64,000 nucleotides of DNA from Paragonimus skrjabini miyazakii (GCA_014338405.1 JTDE01000934.1:96100-160099), one strand, 5' to 3'; shown: positions 23,138 through 37,100, numbered from the stretch's first letter. Notes: generated from the letters alone by a model not told the origin. Numbers and translations: made by a program.

Positions 23138-24198
23138 GTAGTCAGAGCCATGGTGAACAGGTTGTCTACCTCAGCCACTTATGTCTGCTGATAAGTTCAA
23201 ATGAGCATCACTTCGCTAGAAGCCTATAACTTCGAGTTCTAATTGACCAACATTAATTCTCACGTCATTAACCTCTAATTGTAGTCTTCGTATTCAGACA
23301 TATATTTCGTTTTTTTTTAGGAAAGTAATTGCTAGACTCCAGGTCAACATACGTTAGATCCCACTAGTAGAATCCTTGAAAAACTGAACGGGAATGATTT
23401 GACTGGGTCAACTTGGTGACGCGTTGTCAAGAGGTGCTCAGCAATGTGTAACGCGACAGACAAGATAGTTGAGTAAACTGTATTTGTGATTGAGGAAAAC
23501 TACTGTGAGATGAGCAAAACTGAGCAGCCAACGTAAATGTGTTTAGCCCACTTTGGGGTTGTGTTAACTGGCTGCTAACTTGCGAGCCAATCGATTTCGG
23601 CCCAGCGAAAAGACACAAAAATAAGGGAGGGAACGTCAAACTGACTTCATCAGAACCTTATACATGACGCTCACATAACACCAGTCCACATATCTTTAGG
23701 TTCATTCACAAAATTAATTTCAGAGAAGCGTGCTAATTATTTTTTTGGTGAAAAGTTTTGTGACGGAAAGTTTATGGTACTCTAATTGTTTTGAAAACGA
23801 ATCATACAATCTTTGGTATCAATATCAACCAATCTTAGGTCCTAAATGTGTCAATTTGTCAACAAAATCCTTTCAACAAACCAATATGAATTTGACCCAG
23901 TCACTACGTCATTACAGACTGTTTGTTGGCCTACTATGATCTACATTATTCTTGAACTTTAGACTACCACGGATGTTATCTGTTGTAAATATCACCCGAG
24001 TCGCATTGATCAATTTTCACCTGATGTCTGCCTTTATTTTCAAAGTCAATTGTGAAGACACTAAAGATAAACATTTTGTGTCACCGCCAATCTGAAAATA
24101 AGGAACCACTGCATGAAAAAAACTTATCCTACAACTGTTCCCGTCAACATGTATTCGCTTAACAGAAACCCGGTTGTGAATATTCTTAGCTCGGTAAA
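23138..24198. other. Upstream region of the follistatin-like gene, no gene recognised
   Basis: The promoter should lie here if exon 1 is right, but no TATA element or other site is convincing. A spliced-leader acceptor is possible in a flatworm but cannot be assigned. Confidence 0.4.
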
Positions 24199-24345
24199 GA
24201 TTTGACCTGGCGACAGAAACAACGTATCCTAAACGCGGTAGTCGTTCTATCAGCTTGGTTACTAAGCCTAGTCGGGAGTCTGAGGTTTAACAGTGTCATG
24301 GCTGGAATCCAGCTTGAATTGTTTGATATATCTTGACGCGACGTT
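24199..24345 (-). mobile_element. Family A tRNA-derived SINE, copy 3 (decayed)
   Basis: The reverse complement reads GGCTTAGTAACCAAGCTGAT and continues CCGCGTTTAGGATACG to CGCCAGGTCAAATC. It follows copy 2 base by base with roughly 70% identity. Both pol III boxes are damaged (box A GTAACCAAGCTG, box B AGGTCAAATC). It lies upstream of the follistatin-like gene. Confidence 0.6.
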
Positions 24346-25521
24346 CGATCCCCAAAATTATTTCGTAAATTCTAAATAAGACATTTTAACAGGTAGGTGA
24401 ATTAAGTCAAAACGTAGAAACTCTTAGCCTCATTGTGGCTTTGCAATTCACCTGGCAGAGAACTTGCAGCGTGTCAGCATGCCGCTTTTGTCTCCGGTTA
24501 GAGTATGTCCTAAGTCGAGAACTTTCGTAGTCGTGTCTTCTGAAAGACAAATTTTGTCAGACGACTTATAAGGAATAAGTTTGTGTTCAGTCCCGTTACC
24601 TACAAACTATCATTGATGCAAATTGTTTGAATGAAATTAACCTGAAGTTGACAATGTAAACAGTTTTCTCATAACCAGGTTGCTTCAAGTCTTTTCACGG
24701 GTTATATTTTTCGTGAGATATTAATCACTGTTCTGACAACACGTTGACAACAACCACACAAAAGATGGTTTTGTAAACATTTTGAAAACCGTGAATAAAT
24801 TTATTCTTTGGGATAGAACTTTCACAGACTTAACTTTGGGTCCGATCTAACGTATAGTTTACAAATAAATCCGCTTTTGATTTGGTTTAAAAGAAACAGA
24901 CAATGATAGTTGAAACCTATATATGGGCATTCATGATGCGTTAGAAAGTTCACAAGCCATGACAGTTTAGCATTACTTCAAATGTTTCACATTTTGGTTG
25001 AGACGAAAAAAACAACACAGAATTATCCTTTATACCATGACGAAGATATACAATAACACTTAAAAGCCAGTATTATTTTATGTTCCATAACCGCAAACAT
25101 CCCTTCACAAACTCTTCGATTAGTTGTGTAGCAAAAGTTCTCACCAAACCGTTTCTTTCAACTCTTTCAAGTTGGTTTCAATGCGAGTTGTTTGATTTCC
25201 TCCCGCAAATAAGTCTAAGCATGTTCAATGGGATTAAGCTAAGATGAACACACCGATCTAGGAGGGGATCTTATTCTAGTTGTCTTTGAAAGTTACATCT
25301 ATTCTTGCTCTATGCAGATAACCAAATGAATAAGGTGCGTAGCTTATCGCTTCCCGATTTTAGATTAAAATTCGAGTTTTCTGTTTTCAGATCACAAGGT
25401 GAACTATACCTAGCCATAATGTTTGCTGCTTCCTAGGTAACATTGTTTTGTTTGCTCGAATCTTTATTTTGTTCAAGAAATCGGAAGTACAATCCATTAA
25501 CGTCTGTATGATGGAATAGTT
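24346..25521. other. No gene recognised
   Basis: AT-rich sequence with no long open frame and no repeat shared with the rest of the window. It ends at the assembly gap. Confidence 0.45.
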
Positions 25522-25621
25522 NNNNNNNNNNNNNNNNNNNNNNNNNNNNNNNNNNNNNNNNNNNNNNNNNNNNNNNNNNNNNNNNNNNNNNNNNNNNNNN
25601 NNNNNNNNNNNNNNNNNNNNN
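25522..25621. other. Assembly gap, 100 N
   Basis: Exactly 100 ambiguous bases, a conventional placeholder, so the real gap size is unknown. Confidence 0.98.
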
Positions 25622-27219
25622 CGTAGCGTTCTTATGGAGACATATTACTAAACTAGGTCATCGTCACTTAACCTCTGACATGGTTCGAATCATACGGCTA
25701 TTTTTCTCTCAATTACTTCTAACCTCTTACAGTTTAACGCTTCCACAATATATCCATCCATACTACTGTAGACTGTAAAATCATTGTGTCGGCTGCCCCA
25801 ACATGCTTTGTTTAAGGTCTCCGGTGATTGCGTGATTATTGTTTCAATTATGGAGGTAAAATACTTAGCTAGTAATACGTTCGACATGATAAAATTAGAA
25901 CCAAAACAACGGACATATTGATACCTGGTAAAGCCTTTCAAGCATGCTCAATCGCATTCAGTTGAGGCGTTTTATTAAGTTTTAATGTATTTTCCGGAAG
26001 ACTTCGGCAGATGATTTGCATTTTACCATTTTTAAGAGTTTATGCAGTCCAATGCAGGTATTATCAGGTTTTATCTTATAGAATTATCGGATTTCTCTCT
26101 ACCGAATATGTGGTTTAATGGGAGATGATAACACACATTATCCAGTCTACCTTACCAATTCTGACTGGAAAAGGGTACTAAACTCTCTAATCCGAAACAA
26201 GGCAATATCCTTACAGTAATGATGGCTATCGTTTGCACGAACACAAAATGGGGCTGTACCTGGAGGAACGGCATAATAACGTTTGGGAAAGGGCTCGCCA
26301 GATAGAAATCTATTCACTAATAGCTCTGGAAATTTCTTTTCCGTAACTGCTTATCACCAACTCAATAGCTTTCCAAGGGAACAGCAAGATATGAGCCGCT
26401 TAACTTTCGGGTAGCACCCCTTTGATTGTTGAATGTGTTTAATCTGTGTTGACTTGTCGTGACAGCGCGACCTATAGAGGACTTCAAGGATAGGGTTCAT
26501 GCATGCATTCAAGAAAATGAACAGATTCTTCACATAGCTTGGTCATTGGAATTATTGGGACAGGATGGAGATACGCTCAATCAGTCATTTGCTGTCAGTC
26601 CGTTGTAGCCTCTTCAGTGGTTAACTTATGCTTGATATGCTGTATTTTGGTTTCTCTTTCTTCCATTTCCCCCGAACGTTCAACCCTTCACAGTCTTGCT
26701 GTCGTTTGCCCTATAAGGTTGAGAACATTTTGCGACGTTGGCATTTCCACTCGTCTAACTCAGGTTTAGACGTGCATAAACCTTGTTCATCTCTTCCGGT
26801 ATTTTCTGGTTAATGTGACCCATAAACAGGACCCAAGAAAATGAATCAAGAAAATACCCTATCACCACAATACAGGAAAGATTACTGTGTCTTATTGTAC
26901 AAGCTAACCCATAAATATAGCGACCGGAGTTGGCTTCGGGATCCACCAGTTACAACTATGATGTCAGTCGATGATTAGGATTCCAAAATTTCAAAAACGG
27001 TTCCCGGATGAACAGCCAAACGGCTGTTGGTGTATATCTCAGTGATGACATGACAATGTCAACACAATCTTCGTTCAACTCAACATTACCTCTAAAGAGT
27101 AGATAATGTTTGGGAACTTAAATGTACTCTGACAGTGACTGTATGCTGATGAAGCGGTGGAATATGCATAACACTTACCTTTTCGGCCAAAACATATTCA
27201 AATTATTTCATAAGCGATC
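25622..27219. other. No gene recognised
   Basis: Short open frames only, for example 26539-26769 (+), with no recognisable domain. Confidence 0.45.
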
Positions 27220-27600
27220 AGTCATCAGTAAGAAAAAATATCGCCTAGCAGGCTTAATGAGATCAGAGATTTCGACCTGTCTAGGAAGTCCTAATCGCGG
27301 GGTTATCGAATGGAGTTAACAGGCAGTAACTGCGTCTCCTACCGAGACGATCGGGTAACCTGATCATTACTCACAAGCGAAAGTGGTTGAGTGTTCACAA
27401 ACAATAATTCGGTCGTGGCGCAGTTGTAAACACGGTTGCCTCATGAACAGCGTAGCCTGACTTCTAGTCTCGTCAGTGGCAAGGATATGTACTACTGATG
27501 AGCTCTAATGAGAGCGGAACTCGAATCCAATGCTTCTTCTCGGAAAGTCTATTTGAATTTGACAGCTGCGATCAATTGTGGATTATGTTCCATTTGAAAT
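27220..27600 (+). mobile_element. Family B tRNA/hammerhead repeat, copy 2
   Basis: One unit in pol III orientation. It has a 5' part (27240-27405), a tRNA-like segment (27411-27475, box A TGGCGCAGTTGT, decayed box B ACTTCTAGTCT), a hammerhead-like fold (27460-27530) and a 3' part ending TGCGATCAATTGTGG. It is the reverse complement of 43897-44290 at an estimated 85-90% identity. It lacks about 20 bases present there (CTATTGACCTCACATTAGG). Layout and content match the Sm-alpha type of hammerhead-bearing SINE-like repeats known from schistosomes. Confidence 0.75.
27460..27530 (+). ncRNA. Hammerhead-like fold in family B copy 2 (type III arrangement)
   Basis: TTC (27462-27464) is followed by stem I TAGT (27465-27468) pairing with ACTA (27491-27494) across a 22-base loop. 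Next come the intact core CTGATGA (27495-27501), a perfect stem II GCTCT-AATG-AGAGC (27502-27515), then GGAAC (27516-27520). Predicted cleavage is after C27464. GGAA in place of GAAA is a single core change, and stem III (CTTC side against CTCGAATCC) is mismatched. It is therefore probably a degenerate, slow or dead ribozyme. The cleavage site overlaps the tRNA-like box B. Confidence 0.55.
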
Positions 27601-27604
27601 CAGT

Positions 27605-30600
27605 GATCCATCAAATATTTGTGAAACCGAATAAATTAATTGCAGCCAATTTTTATTGCAATTAAGTTGAGAGTTTCCAACGGAATTTACTAGTAAAGTA
27701 TTTTGTATTTAGCCATTAGGTGACCATGTAACTCTTGAACTAACAACATAAAACTAATCGTTCCGGATTCTGAACTATTTTCCCATCCATCTAAACTGCC
27801 AGTCCGTTTACCGAGAAACCGCCGTTTACAATCATTAAAACACTCCGGGTGTGGATAAGTGGAATTCGGGAAATTTATATTGTTTAATGTTATCGATCTG
27901 TCTAATATTACCACATACTGTATAACGACTTGCTGGTACATAAACCTAACGACAGTCAGCATTCCTTAATAAAGCTAGGTATGTAATAAAACAAACCAAA
28001 AATTGCTTTAACGTCTATGTGATAGAAGCAAATCAAGAAAAGTGCTTTAACCTCTTCTCTGGTCATTAAGTGTCAAACAATGCATCATCGTTCAACGGAA
28101 AGTACTCAGTAACGTGAAAAGATGTCAGAGGTAAACTCACCCAGCGAGGTACGTGCCAGATCACAGTAGAGTAGATTTATTTGGAATGTAGCCAGTAGAC
28201 GACAGACAAAAGTTATGGTACCTAAACAGTGAAAAGAATGTATTGAATGAAAACGTTCAGCAATACTTTTCATAACTTGATACATCGGTGATTAGTTGTA
28301 AAGACTATGAAGGGATGTTGGCTTTGCACAAAATGGGTTGCCTTGTAATTTGTTTGCGGTGCACAGAAACTGTTAACCGAGTTTCACAGATTCAGGGAGG
28401 GACAGGAATCATTTTAAGTCAGATAGCCCGTCTGTTTAAATAGTGAATGACACTCGAACGCATGTACTCTCACCTGTGTCTTTACAAGAGAGAGCGAATT
28501 GAGAGGAAATTGAACACAATATGATACGTCCAAGAATATGATTGGTATTAATGGCATAAGGTAGAAAACGTTCACGAGAGTCACCTGTGTGGCGGAATTA
28601 CGGACACACGGTTTAACCGATTAGAGAAGGGGTGACTTGGAGTTGACCGTAAGGATATTGAAAAGTGTACACGTTACAGGGTGATCCACGTTACCTCTGT
28701 AATAACTAAGGTTGTGAATTCTTAACCAGTACTCCATAAAACACGGATAAATACACATGCACGGCTTGTGACCGTGATGATTTACTAATGTCCAATCACA
28801 ATAAAGTATTGAGAACCAAACCAGATGTCTGGACCAATCGAAAATAGGATGGCTGTTGTATCGTCCACTGAAAGTATAAAAGCCTGGTAGGTATTTTTGT
28901 GTGTAACACATAAAGACTTTTAAATATAAAATTTATTACTTTTGTCGTATTCTTATAATTGGAAGATAAAATGAAAAACTTAAGCCGAAAATGTTAGAAA
29001 AAATTAAGCAGGAATTATTAAGTCGATCAGGAGAAACAAATTATGTTACTCTAACAGATCTAGTAGACTATTCAAATGGTACTTGACAGTAGAAGATTAC
29101 TTAAGCCAAATCAATGAGTAAACTTTTGAAAAAACATCCATGTTCTTGCAAACAATTAGGTGACAGCGGAATAAGTGAGAATAGAAAATGAACTCAAAGC
29201 AGCATTATTTAACAACGGTAAGACTGGCATGACTGGTTAGATTTAATCCGACGGAATCCATCCTATAGTCTAGTCAATCGGAAAATGTGCTACATGAACC
29301 CGTACACCCAGTTCAGTTGTGTGGTTGACTTTGATGAGATACAAAGAGAATAACTAATTACTCATTGTGCCTCAATATATAACAGGCACTTGGAATTTCC
29401 AAAATGCTTCGTCAATGTAAGTCAACAGATATGGAGCGGGTGTAGATGAGAAAAATGTCAGTCTATTCGTTTTTACCTCTGTACAGGTGATGAAGTAAGG
29501 CGTGCTTAAAGTTCTACATACGTTAAAAGCTGCAAGAACCATGAAAATGCAAGGAAAGCTTGCCGACTTATTAATAACCAACAATGAAGCTTGGTGAGTT
29601 CGAATGCTTAAGCATTGGCAATGTTTGAAGCTATTTATGCCGGATTAAGTAGGTGAGCCGGAAACATGTTGTTATTCTGTCATGTCTTCAGCCTTTTGAT
29701 GACCACGTGTTATGTCAATACGTTTTGTATAAACTGAACTTAACATCGAAAGTCTTCACGCAATGTAGCTTCACTATTTGTTGCGTTGACGTTAATGAAC
29801 ATCCGCTGCCTGACGGTGAGAAGTCAATTAATTGGTGACCCGATATATGAATGATATGATTTATGGACAGTAAACGTCTTTCCAAGTATCTGTAATGCTT
29901 AACTAATGAATCACATCCAGTTATATTTTGAGAATAATCGTGTTTCGTGAGATTAACGACACCCAGAAACATCAATCAGTTATCATGTGTGTTTGAGATT
30001 AGGCGGACGATTCCTTATTTTTATTTTCAAGCAAAGGGGAGTCTGGGACTGAACATTGTGTGGTTGACACCAGATCGGACTGTCTTATGAGGTTTTCCTG
30101 AGAAGGATTGGTCGCATTCATGAAGTTTAACCATAGCTGTACAATTTTTATACAGAACGTGATCATTTGACAGAAACGTTTGCAGCTGTTCGCATATGAA
30201 GACGATAATGTTGATACTTTTCAGATAAAGAACAATACCATTTTTATGATAAGCAACTATGAAATTCTAGAAGGCAAAAGATAGTGACGAAATCTTCTCG
30301 TCTGCACAGACTTCAATTAAAAAATGTCAGAATAAAATACACATTGAAGTGGAATTTAGAATACTCATGTTAACACTGTGACTATCTTCTAAAAACAGAA
30401 ACCAGGAAAGGTCCAGCAAAAGACGTAACTCTGTTGCAATAACGCTAAAAAGATAACAGCTATCCAACCGCATTTATTGACTAGCTGTGTAAAACCAGTC
30501 AGCAGCCTTAAATGAGTGATCGTTTAATCGCCGTGCTTTTAATCCGGTTCATAGCCCAAACAACCAACCTGTTGTCCAGATCATCACCATGCACATCCCA

Positions 30601-31194
30601 ACGTCTGTACTGATGATGCTACCCATGCGCAATCCTTAATCATGGCAATATAAGCAATGTCGACGGGGTTTCAGGCCACTCAACTAGGCAGAAAGGGACA
30701 GCAATCACGTTAACTCTTCATCTTCAGTTCCACAGGTACAATGATGCTCAAATATGATTAAAATGTTCAGCATATATCATCATTTCATGTCCAAAACAGA
30801 GCATCATCATAACGATAGTAGTTCCTACTTATGACAACGAAACTGATGTTTCATTCAATCGACGTTTATCATTAGTCAATTCAACTTATAAGCACAAATC
30901 CATTAAAATGGAAGCTCAACGAGTATACGTTTTTTAAGCCTATATTAATGAGTTTTATGGTAAACTGGATTGATTTTTTTTAACTCTAAGTACACACACT
31001 TGAGGCAGCGCGTGTTCATCGGAAAAGTTTCAAACGCTGAGTTCCCTTTAAACACTTCTTCCGATCGATATGTTTTCCATAATGCACAATGTATTCCGTA
31101 TGTGTTGTAATCTCCTTAATGAATGATGTCCATCATGAGACTGATGGATTTTTATATGTTTCCGATTCCAGTTAAATAGCTTACAGTGTAAATT
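27605..31194. other. No gene recognised
   Basis: AT-rich sequence with open frames up to 96 codons (27690-27962, 28621-28911, 29715-29975, all minus) and no identifiable family. Confidence 0.45.
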
Positions 31195-31420
31195 TCCAAT
31201 ATTAAATTAATATTGTCGTTTTTATCAGCGTGCAAAGAAAACATTCGGTTCGATTTTGAGGGACTTATCTACAGACAAATACACAGTGTTCCTATGGGTA
31301 GCGCATCATCAAACGGATCATTGACAGATATATTCTTGGGGATGACTGAGCGGCAAGTCTCGGATAGTAAAATCAAAAATTCATTGTACAGTCTATAGGC
31401 TGATCGTATTTTTTAATTCA
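31195..31420 (+). mobile_element. Penelope-like element fragment, RT palm block
   Basis: The frame from 31213 reads ENIRFDFEGLIYRQIHSVPM, then GSASSNGSLTDIFLGMTE. This is the PLE RT signature 'F-FNG-IYRQ-GVPMGS-LSP-LADIFL'. The expected YVDD active site follows at about 31390 but is spoiled: after NSLYSL the frame has a stop and then ADRIF. The flanks are not recognisable, so this is an isolated, dead palm fragment. Confidence 0.78.
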
Positions 31421-32870
31421 GAAAGGATCATTTAGCTAACGATATCATGTTTCGTGGATGCACTTAGTTCAATCCATTAAGGGATACTGTTTTTCCTGAG
31501 TGCAATCCGATGTCACCTACTGTCAGTCACCTCATGACAGCAAGTCACCATATTGATTCTGTTAGCTGATTCAAATTACTGTCGGGTAAAGGAAACCCAA
31601 AGTTGCTGGCCTTTTGCGAAGGGACGGTTGTCCGAATTTATCAACCGCGCGCAAATGTGGTTAAGGAAACCTATCGGGCTACCATGGTCTTGATTACATT
31701 ATACTTGGTATGTTTGTAGGCGTGTCTGGTCACGGTCATCCCCTATTTACATGAACTATGCATGTTTTAAGCTTGCTGGTGATAAGAGTAGACGAAGTGT
31801 TAGCATATGTCAAAGTATATCTTTTTTTGCTTGGAGAGATTCTCATAATGATAGTTATACCTTGATAAGTTCATCTTAAAGAAATTAACAACTACTAAAA
31901 GAAAATTCTGTATCGATACAGTTGTGGATTCTCCAGTTAGTGAACACAATCAGATCAACAAACAGATTGAACAACATTTCACCGAATTCGTCCAAATTCG
32001 TTCACCGACCTACTATGAACAACACCGAGGTAAACGAGATCCGATGACGTAAGCTACGATTGCGCGGGCATAACCAGATAAGGAAACCAGTCTTTCAGGT
32101 TTATACAACAAATTGCCTTCAGCTTTACAAAACCTTCCAACATGTCATTTTTCCCCACAGAACTAAGAGCAGTGAGGTGTTAGTATGAAAATGTTTTCTG
32201 AGGAATATCATGGATGTGATCATCTGATGATATTTTACACACACAGCGGAACAAACTTCATTGGAATACATGAATGCATGGTCTCCGAGTTGATTATGAA
32301 AAACATTATCGGTGTGAAAAAAAAGGGGATATTTTAGGTGTGTTGAGATGGATCCCGCACATGTAGCGATGGTTAAATCCATCAAACGTGTCTATATGTG
32401 TGGTTAATTTTGATTAAATCGTCTCCGCACATAATCATTATCCAGACTCACTAGCAAGTAATCACCTCACACAGTAAACCAACATACAAATCCAGTTGAC
32501 AGAAAAACCAAGTGCTTCTAATCATTTAATCGGTCACATAAGTGTCTCTGCCACGAAGCAAACGTGAGTCAGCGGCCGTTTTTATACCACTGTTTCAAAT
32601 GTTAGACGGCGTTTCACATGAACCCAATAAGGTAGTATACTAGTATAGAATCAACAGTCAGAGGGACAAAACACTTGTTTCCTTAAAAAAAAACGCTGTT
32701 GACAAGCATCCTTTGTTGATAGCTTCAGCGCGCTCTTTGTTTAATAGATTAACTACTGATGAGCAGTTGAAGCTTTGGTAATTTCATGTTGAATAGTATT
32801 CACAGTTGACTGCAGCTTACACATTTCTTCGACGAGATCAGGCAATCTGAACAGCACCCAAAAGCAAATA
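31421..32870. other. No gene recognised
   Basis: May hold undetected remains of the PLE that starts at 31.2 kb. No frame or repeat is clear. Confidence 0.4.
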
Positions 32871-33010
32871 TGGCTGACAGTTGACATATGATAATTCAGT
32901 CTTGTCTGATGTGTGGACAGTAGGGAAGCAGTTCATACATTTTTTTCAGGAAGATATAGTTGGATTTGTAATCCCGGCACTATTGACAAGAATTGACAAC
33001 AATGGAAAAT
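32871..33010 (+). repeat. Weak dispersed repeat, family D, copy 2
   Basis: ATAATTCAGTCTTGTCTGATG at 32890-32910 matches 16673-16693 with about two differences; similarity fades downstream. Confidence 0.3.
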
Positions 33011-33852
33011 CACTCTGAATAAGAAAGATGCGAACAAATTTGAGTGATGTTCAACTTGAAATGGCACAATGATGACTGTTGGTTCACTCAGTGCCATGCA
33101 ACAGGGAGCGTCGATCCCAACTGATTACATCTTTTCTCTTAACGACTAATTTGTACTGCCTTCGAAAATGTTGTGCAAAATAATCATATAAATATTTTTG
33201 TTTCACGTTCACTTAGTTAATTCTTCTATTTTTGGCTCATTTTATCAGCTCATGGTCAGATTCAGGTGTACACGTTGCTTGATATATTTCACAGAAATCT
33301 AGCCTTTTTAAAGCTGTCGCTGGTTTTCACTTCTTGTGCTCACTTTTCAATATCCATTAAAATTCTTTCTAGCCGCGATTGCTCAAACTGGTTAGACATC
33401 AGGTGAACTGAAACCGAAACTATAACTTTAGACACTTTAACCTTTATCACACAACTATTTTAACCTTGTTTAGTATAAACTCATCTTATTCTAGTTCGTG
33501 CTTGTAGCTTTTGTTTAATAGTAGCTGAATAGAAATAGGCTATATCACCAAACATGAGCTGTTATCGCTCAGTTCCTTCACATTTGAACATGATCGATTT
33601 ACTTCTACCCGATGAACTATTCACTCTTACCGTTGGTTGTTTAGTAAAATGGATTCAGCTAGTGTGTGCCATTTATGAAAATATATCTGTCAAATGTTCA
33701 AAGTGTTTTTGGATGAGCTCAAGTTGAGATTGAGCACGTACTCGTACATTGGTTATTAACTGATGTTTGGTAATTAGTTAGAATGTAATCAAGACCGATT
33801 GAGCATTCATAATTTCAGACAAACTTGTGATGAGGTTTCACTACTAAAACAA

Positions 33853-34103
33853 TCGAAATTAGCAAGCGCGCACGGCCTCAGTTTGAAATGGGTAACAGAG
33901 CCTGCTTCCTTGTCGTTATCATCATTTTGGTTTTCTTTTGTGTAAGTCATGTGCATGGCTTACTGGGTCTTTGGTTCATACTTGTTCTTGTTTTCTTCTT
34001 TTACATGAATATCGCCGGAATTTCTAATTCGGAAGAACGCTATTTCGCGATATCTGCACGTTGCACAAAGTTGGTCCATCAGTTTAACGGGTAATCAAAG
34101 TCA
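33853..34103 (+). repeat. Dispersed repeat, family C, copy 1
   Basis: About 250 bp align with 52340-52595. Shared blocks are AGCAAGCGCGCACG, GTGCATGGCTTACTG against GTGCATGGCCTACTG, GGAAGAACGCT, and AAGTTGGTCC to TAACGG. The open frames in the two copies (33888-34094 and 52335-52592) are in different registers of the repeat, so neither is a conserved protein. No tRNA-like promoter boxes are visible. Confidence 0.7.
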
Positions 34104-37100
34104 GAACCTTCAGCTTGTGTATTATAGTATGACGAAACGTCTGTGTCAGAGATAAAGTGCTACCAATAGAAACAACTTACTTGATGTTCATAAGATGTTC
34201 TAAAATTATCATATTTCGTCAATTTTCCGCATATTTTACAGTGACATAGTTCGGCGTAAACGGCAAAATCTTAAAGAAGCTACTTTAGTTCTTCTTGCAC
34301 TCTGGAGCACCTATCACCATAAAAAATGTACTAAAATCGAGTGGAGTATCCATGCCTGACAAGAGAAAGATACAATGCGCACTCCTGAATAGAAACATTT
34401 TCACGTGCATGTTTGGCGACTTATAAGATATCTGCACCACATTTCGTACAAATGAAGTCAAACAGTTTGGGCTTCTTGTTTAACATGTAACTGATAAATG
34501 GATTGAGAATAACACGACGTTACGAGCAAGTTGTAATATTCTAAGTTTCAACCATTTCAGGTGGTCTTCTCGTGAGTCTTTTAACTCATGTGAATGAAGT
34601 GAAGCCTTGCTCCGTTGCTATCATTACCCATCAGTCATCTACGTGGCATCTGCTAGATACTATCCACTCAACCGGTCAATCAATATTTCACAAGACGTCA
34701 TAATGTCTTTAGAATCACATGCTAACTTACAAAACTCATAAATATGAGTTGGGTTTGGACTATAGAGTCACGATCTCGCAGTCGTATTTCAAATAGAAGA
34801 ATATGCGTCGAGTGACTCAAGGGTAAGCAAATCTTTGACGGCATGAGCACTTGCATAAAGCAAAGTGATGGCCACTCGACTCATGTATAAGAAACTTCTT
34901 ATTTATAAACACAATCAGTTAATCCTTCTGGATGACGTCATTAATAATTTTATCTACGAGCAGGTACAATTCGCCAATAACAATGTCCGTTCACAATGAA
35001 TGGTTATCACATTGTGACAGAGTTGATGCAGACTGGTGAAGCCTCATAAGACACGTTATGTCAGTTCATAACAGGTTTATTTATTTCCTGTCCAACCGTT
35101 TACGGTATTCTGTATTCCATGTTCATTCAGTCGGGGAGAGGGCATTTATTACGAGTTCATGTGGAGGCCAATTATTTGAAGAATGTACTCAGCAAGGACT
35201 ACTTAAGTAGTAGTGTACAAGAATGGAAGAAGTATTGGCCTATTATTGTTCAAGGTTCCCAAATTAAGTAGTCTAATCGTTGTAAAAGAATATCGGGGGT
35301 TGTAAATGACGCTGTTTACGAAAAACATGGTGAGTTAAAGAAATTGTTGATGATATAGGACAATCAGATTGGTTTATTCGAACCGGAGATTCACGTGTTT
35401 TCGGGTAATCGTGATTACACAATAGTTGCGCCCAAAAATGCCAAGTATGGTTATTAGTTTCCCCGTGTTTTGAATGCTGGATAAAAAGCGGTTAGCTATT
35501 ACCGTACGATCGCAAGCCAGTTTTTCTTCTCGATAAACTTAAGTGCATTTCATTGGCGCAGCTGCATGTACTCATAGACTGTCTCAGTATTGATCTCGGT
35601 CATCTTGTTAACTTTATTTCTAAGCATCTCAATTGTCTATCGGACTCTTCTGTGAACGACTGTAATTTCTTTGGTATTCATTTCTTAACCTGTATTGATC
35701 GGACAAGTAGTTTCTTTCTTAACACAATTCGACACATCAGTTGAACATGTTCCTGTCAATGACAACAGCAGGTTTGTCTTGAAGTGGTGTATGCTTATAA
35801 GTAACTAGGACCATTGAATGATTAGTTTTCTACGGACAACTCATGGTGAATAAGTACGTGGTATAAATTAAACTGTATCAAATATATCATCGTTAGTAAA
35901 ATAACGTTGCGCCACAGTTCCATAGTCTCCATCAGTTAAGTCATGTATTCCCCACACCGAGTGAGCTTTAACTGCACCGGACATTGGTTATTGTGATCAC
36001 CAAAACCTGAGTATAACCGTTTGATGGCCGAGTAACAAAGTGGTCAGGAAATTTGAGGACCCTGACTTTGTCGTTGGTTATACTAGATGTATTTTCGGTG
36101 CCCCATACCCGGTAAGGAACCTCGTTATCAATCACATCGTTGGAACCGGTGATTTGGCCGAGTCAACATCAAGTACATTTACTCTGTTCGGTATTGTTTT
36201 TATTCACTTCCACCTTTTTTGATGCATTTATTTTTTTATCATTGGAATATTCCACATCACCGTTGTGGTGAGCGGCGAGTCGTTGTGTCAGGTTTACAGC
36301 TGTTGTGAGTGAATGTGTAAATGCGGGTTAACCTGAAAAATAGCTAACCAGCAACATCCACATTAGAAAATTAGAAACACAAGCCTCTGCGTTGACGCCA
36401 TATATAATCATATATTGATGAACTAAATTGGTAAAGCATACACACATTAAAAGATTGTGAGAATCTTAACTAACCTGTTACTTGGACTAACATCCAGATG
36501 GGATGAGTAGCTTTTAGTCGCCTTTACAAAGTACATGTCTTGGTTCAGTTTACAACTGATTACTGAGCACCCTGTTTTCGAACAAAAAAGAATATTCCAG
36601 ACAGCTGCAGCGATGCATACAATACACCGGTCAGAATGAAGTGGAACGGATGGTTCATTTTAATGTTCGCCAGACACATTGTTTATAGAAAACCATCTCT
36701 CTTCTAAAATGAAATCTATCAGAAAGTCTTCTTCATCCTCTTCCAATAGGACTGTTACAAAACTATCTAGTCAAGAATTGTCAGCAATAATACAATAATC
36801 AGGGAGAATGTGCTTCCTTGCTCGTTGGCACCTTGTCCTCAATTCTCAGCACGCGTAGTGAACTTCATGGCACCATAATTAACCCGAGATTATTCTTTAT
36901 ATTTTGAATTACAGCATACATTCGATCAAATGTATGTTTCAGTGGTCTGAAAGACAATGGGGTGTGCCAATCTCAATAACGAAAGAGACAATGTGCATCA
37001 CTATACTATAATTGAACTGAGACGCTGATCATCTCCAAGTAGTTTGAAACCGGATTCTTTATATTATCAGAATTCAACTTAGTCTGCAACTGATGTTGTC

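Noticed and set aside
23089..23153. Signal peptide starting at the upstream ATG (MALTTWCLAWL)
   Set aside because: The frame stops after 11 codons and the donor would be in the wrong phase.
32750..32785. ACTGATGAGCAGTTGAAGC as a hammerhead like that at 18.5 kb
   Set aside because: The flanking GAAGCTT is similar but stem II is missing. At most it is a badly decayed relative.
33888..34094. Secreted or membrane protein starting MGNRACFLVVIIILVFF
   Set aside because: It lies wholly within repeat family C, and the other copy is open in a different frame, so it is not a conserved protein.
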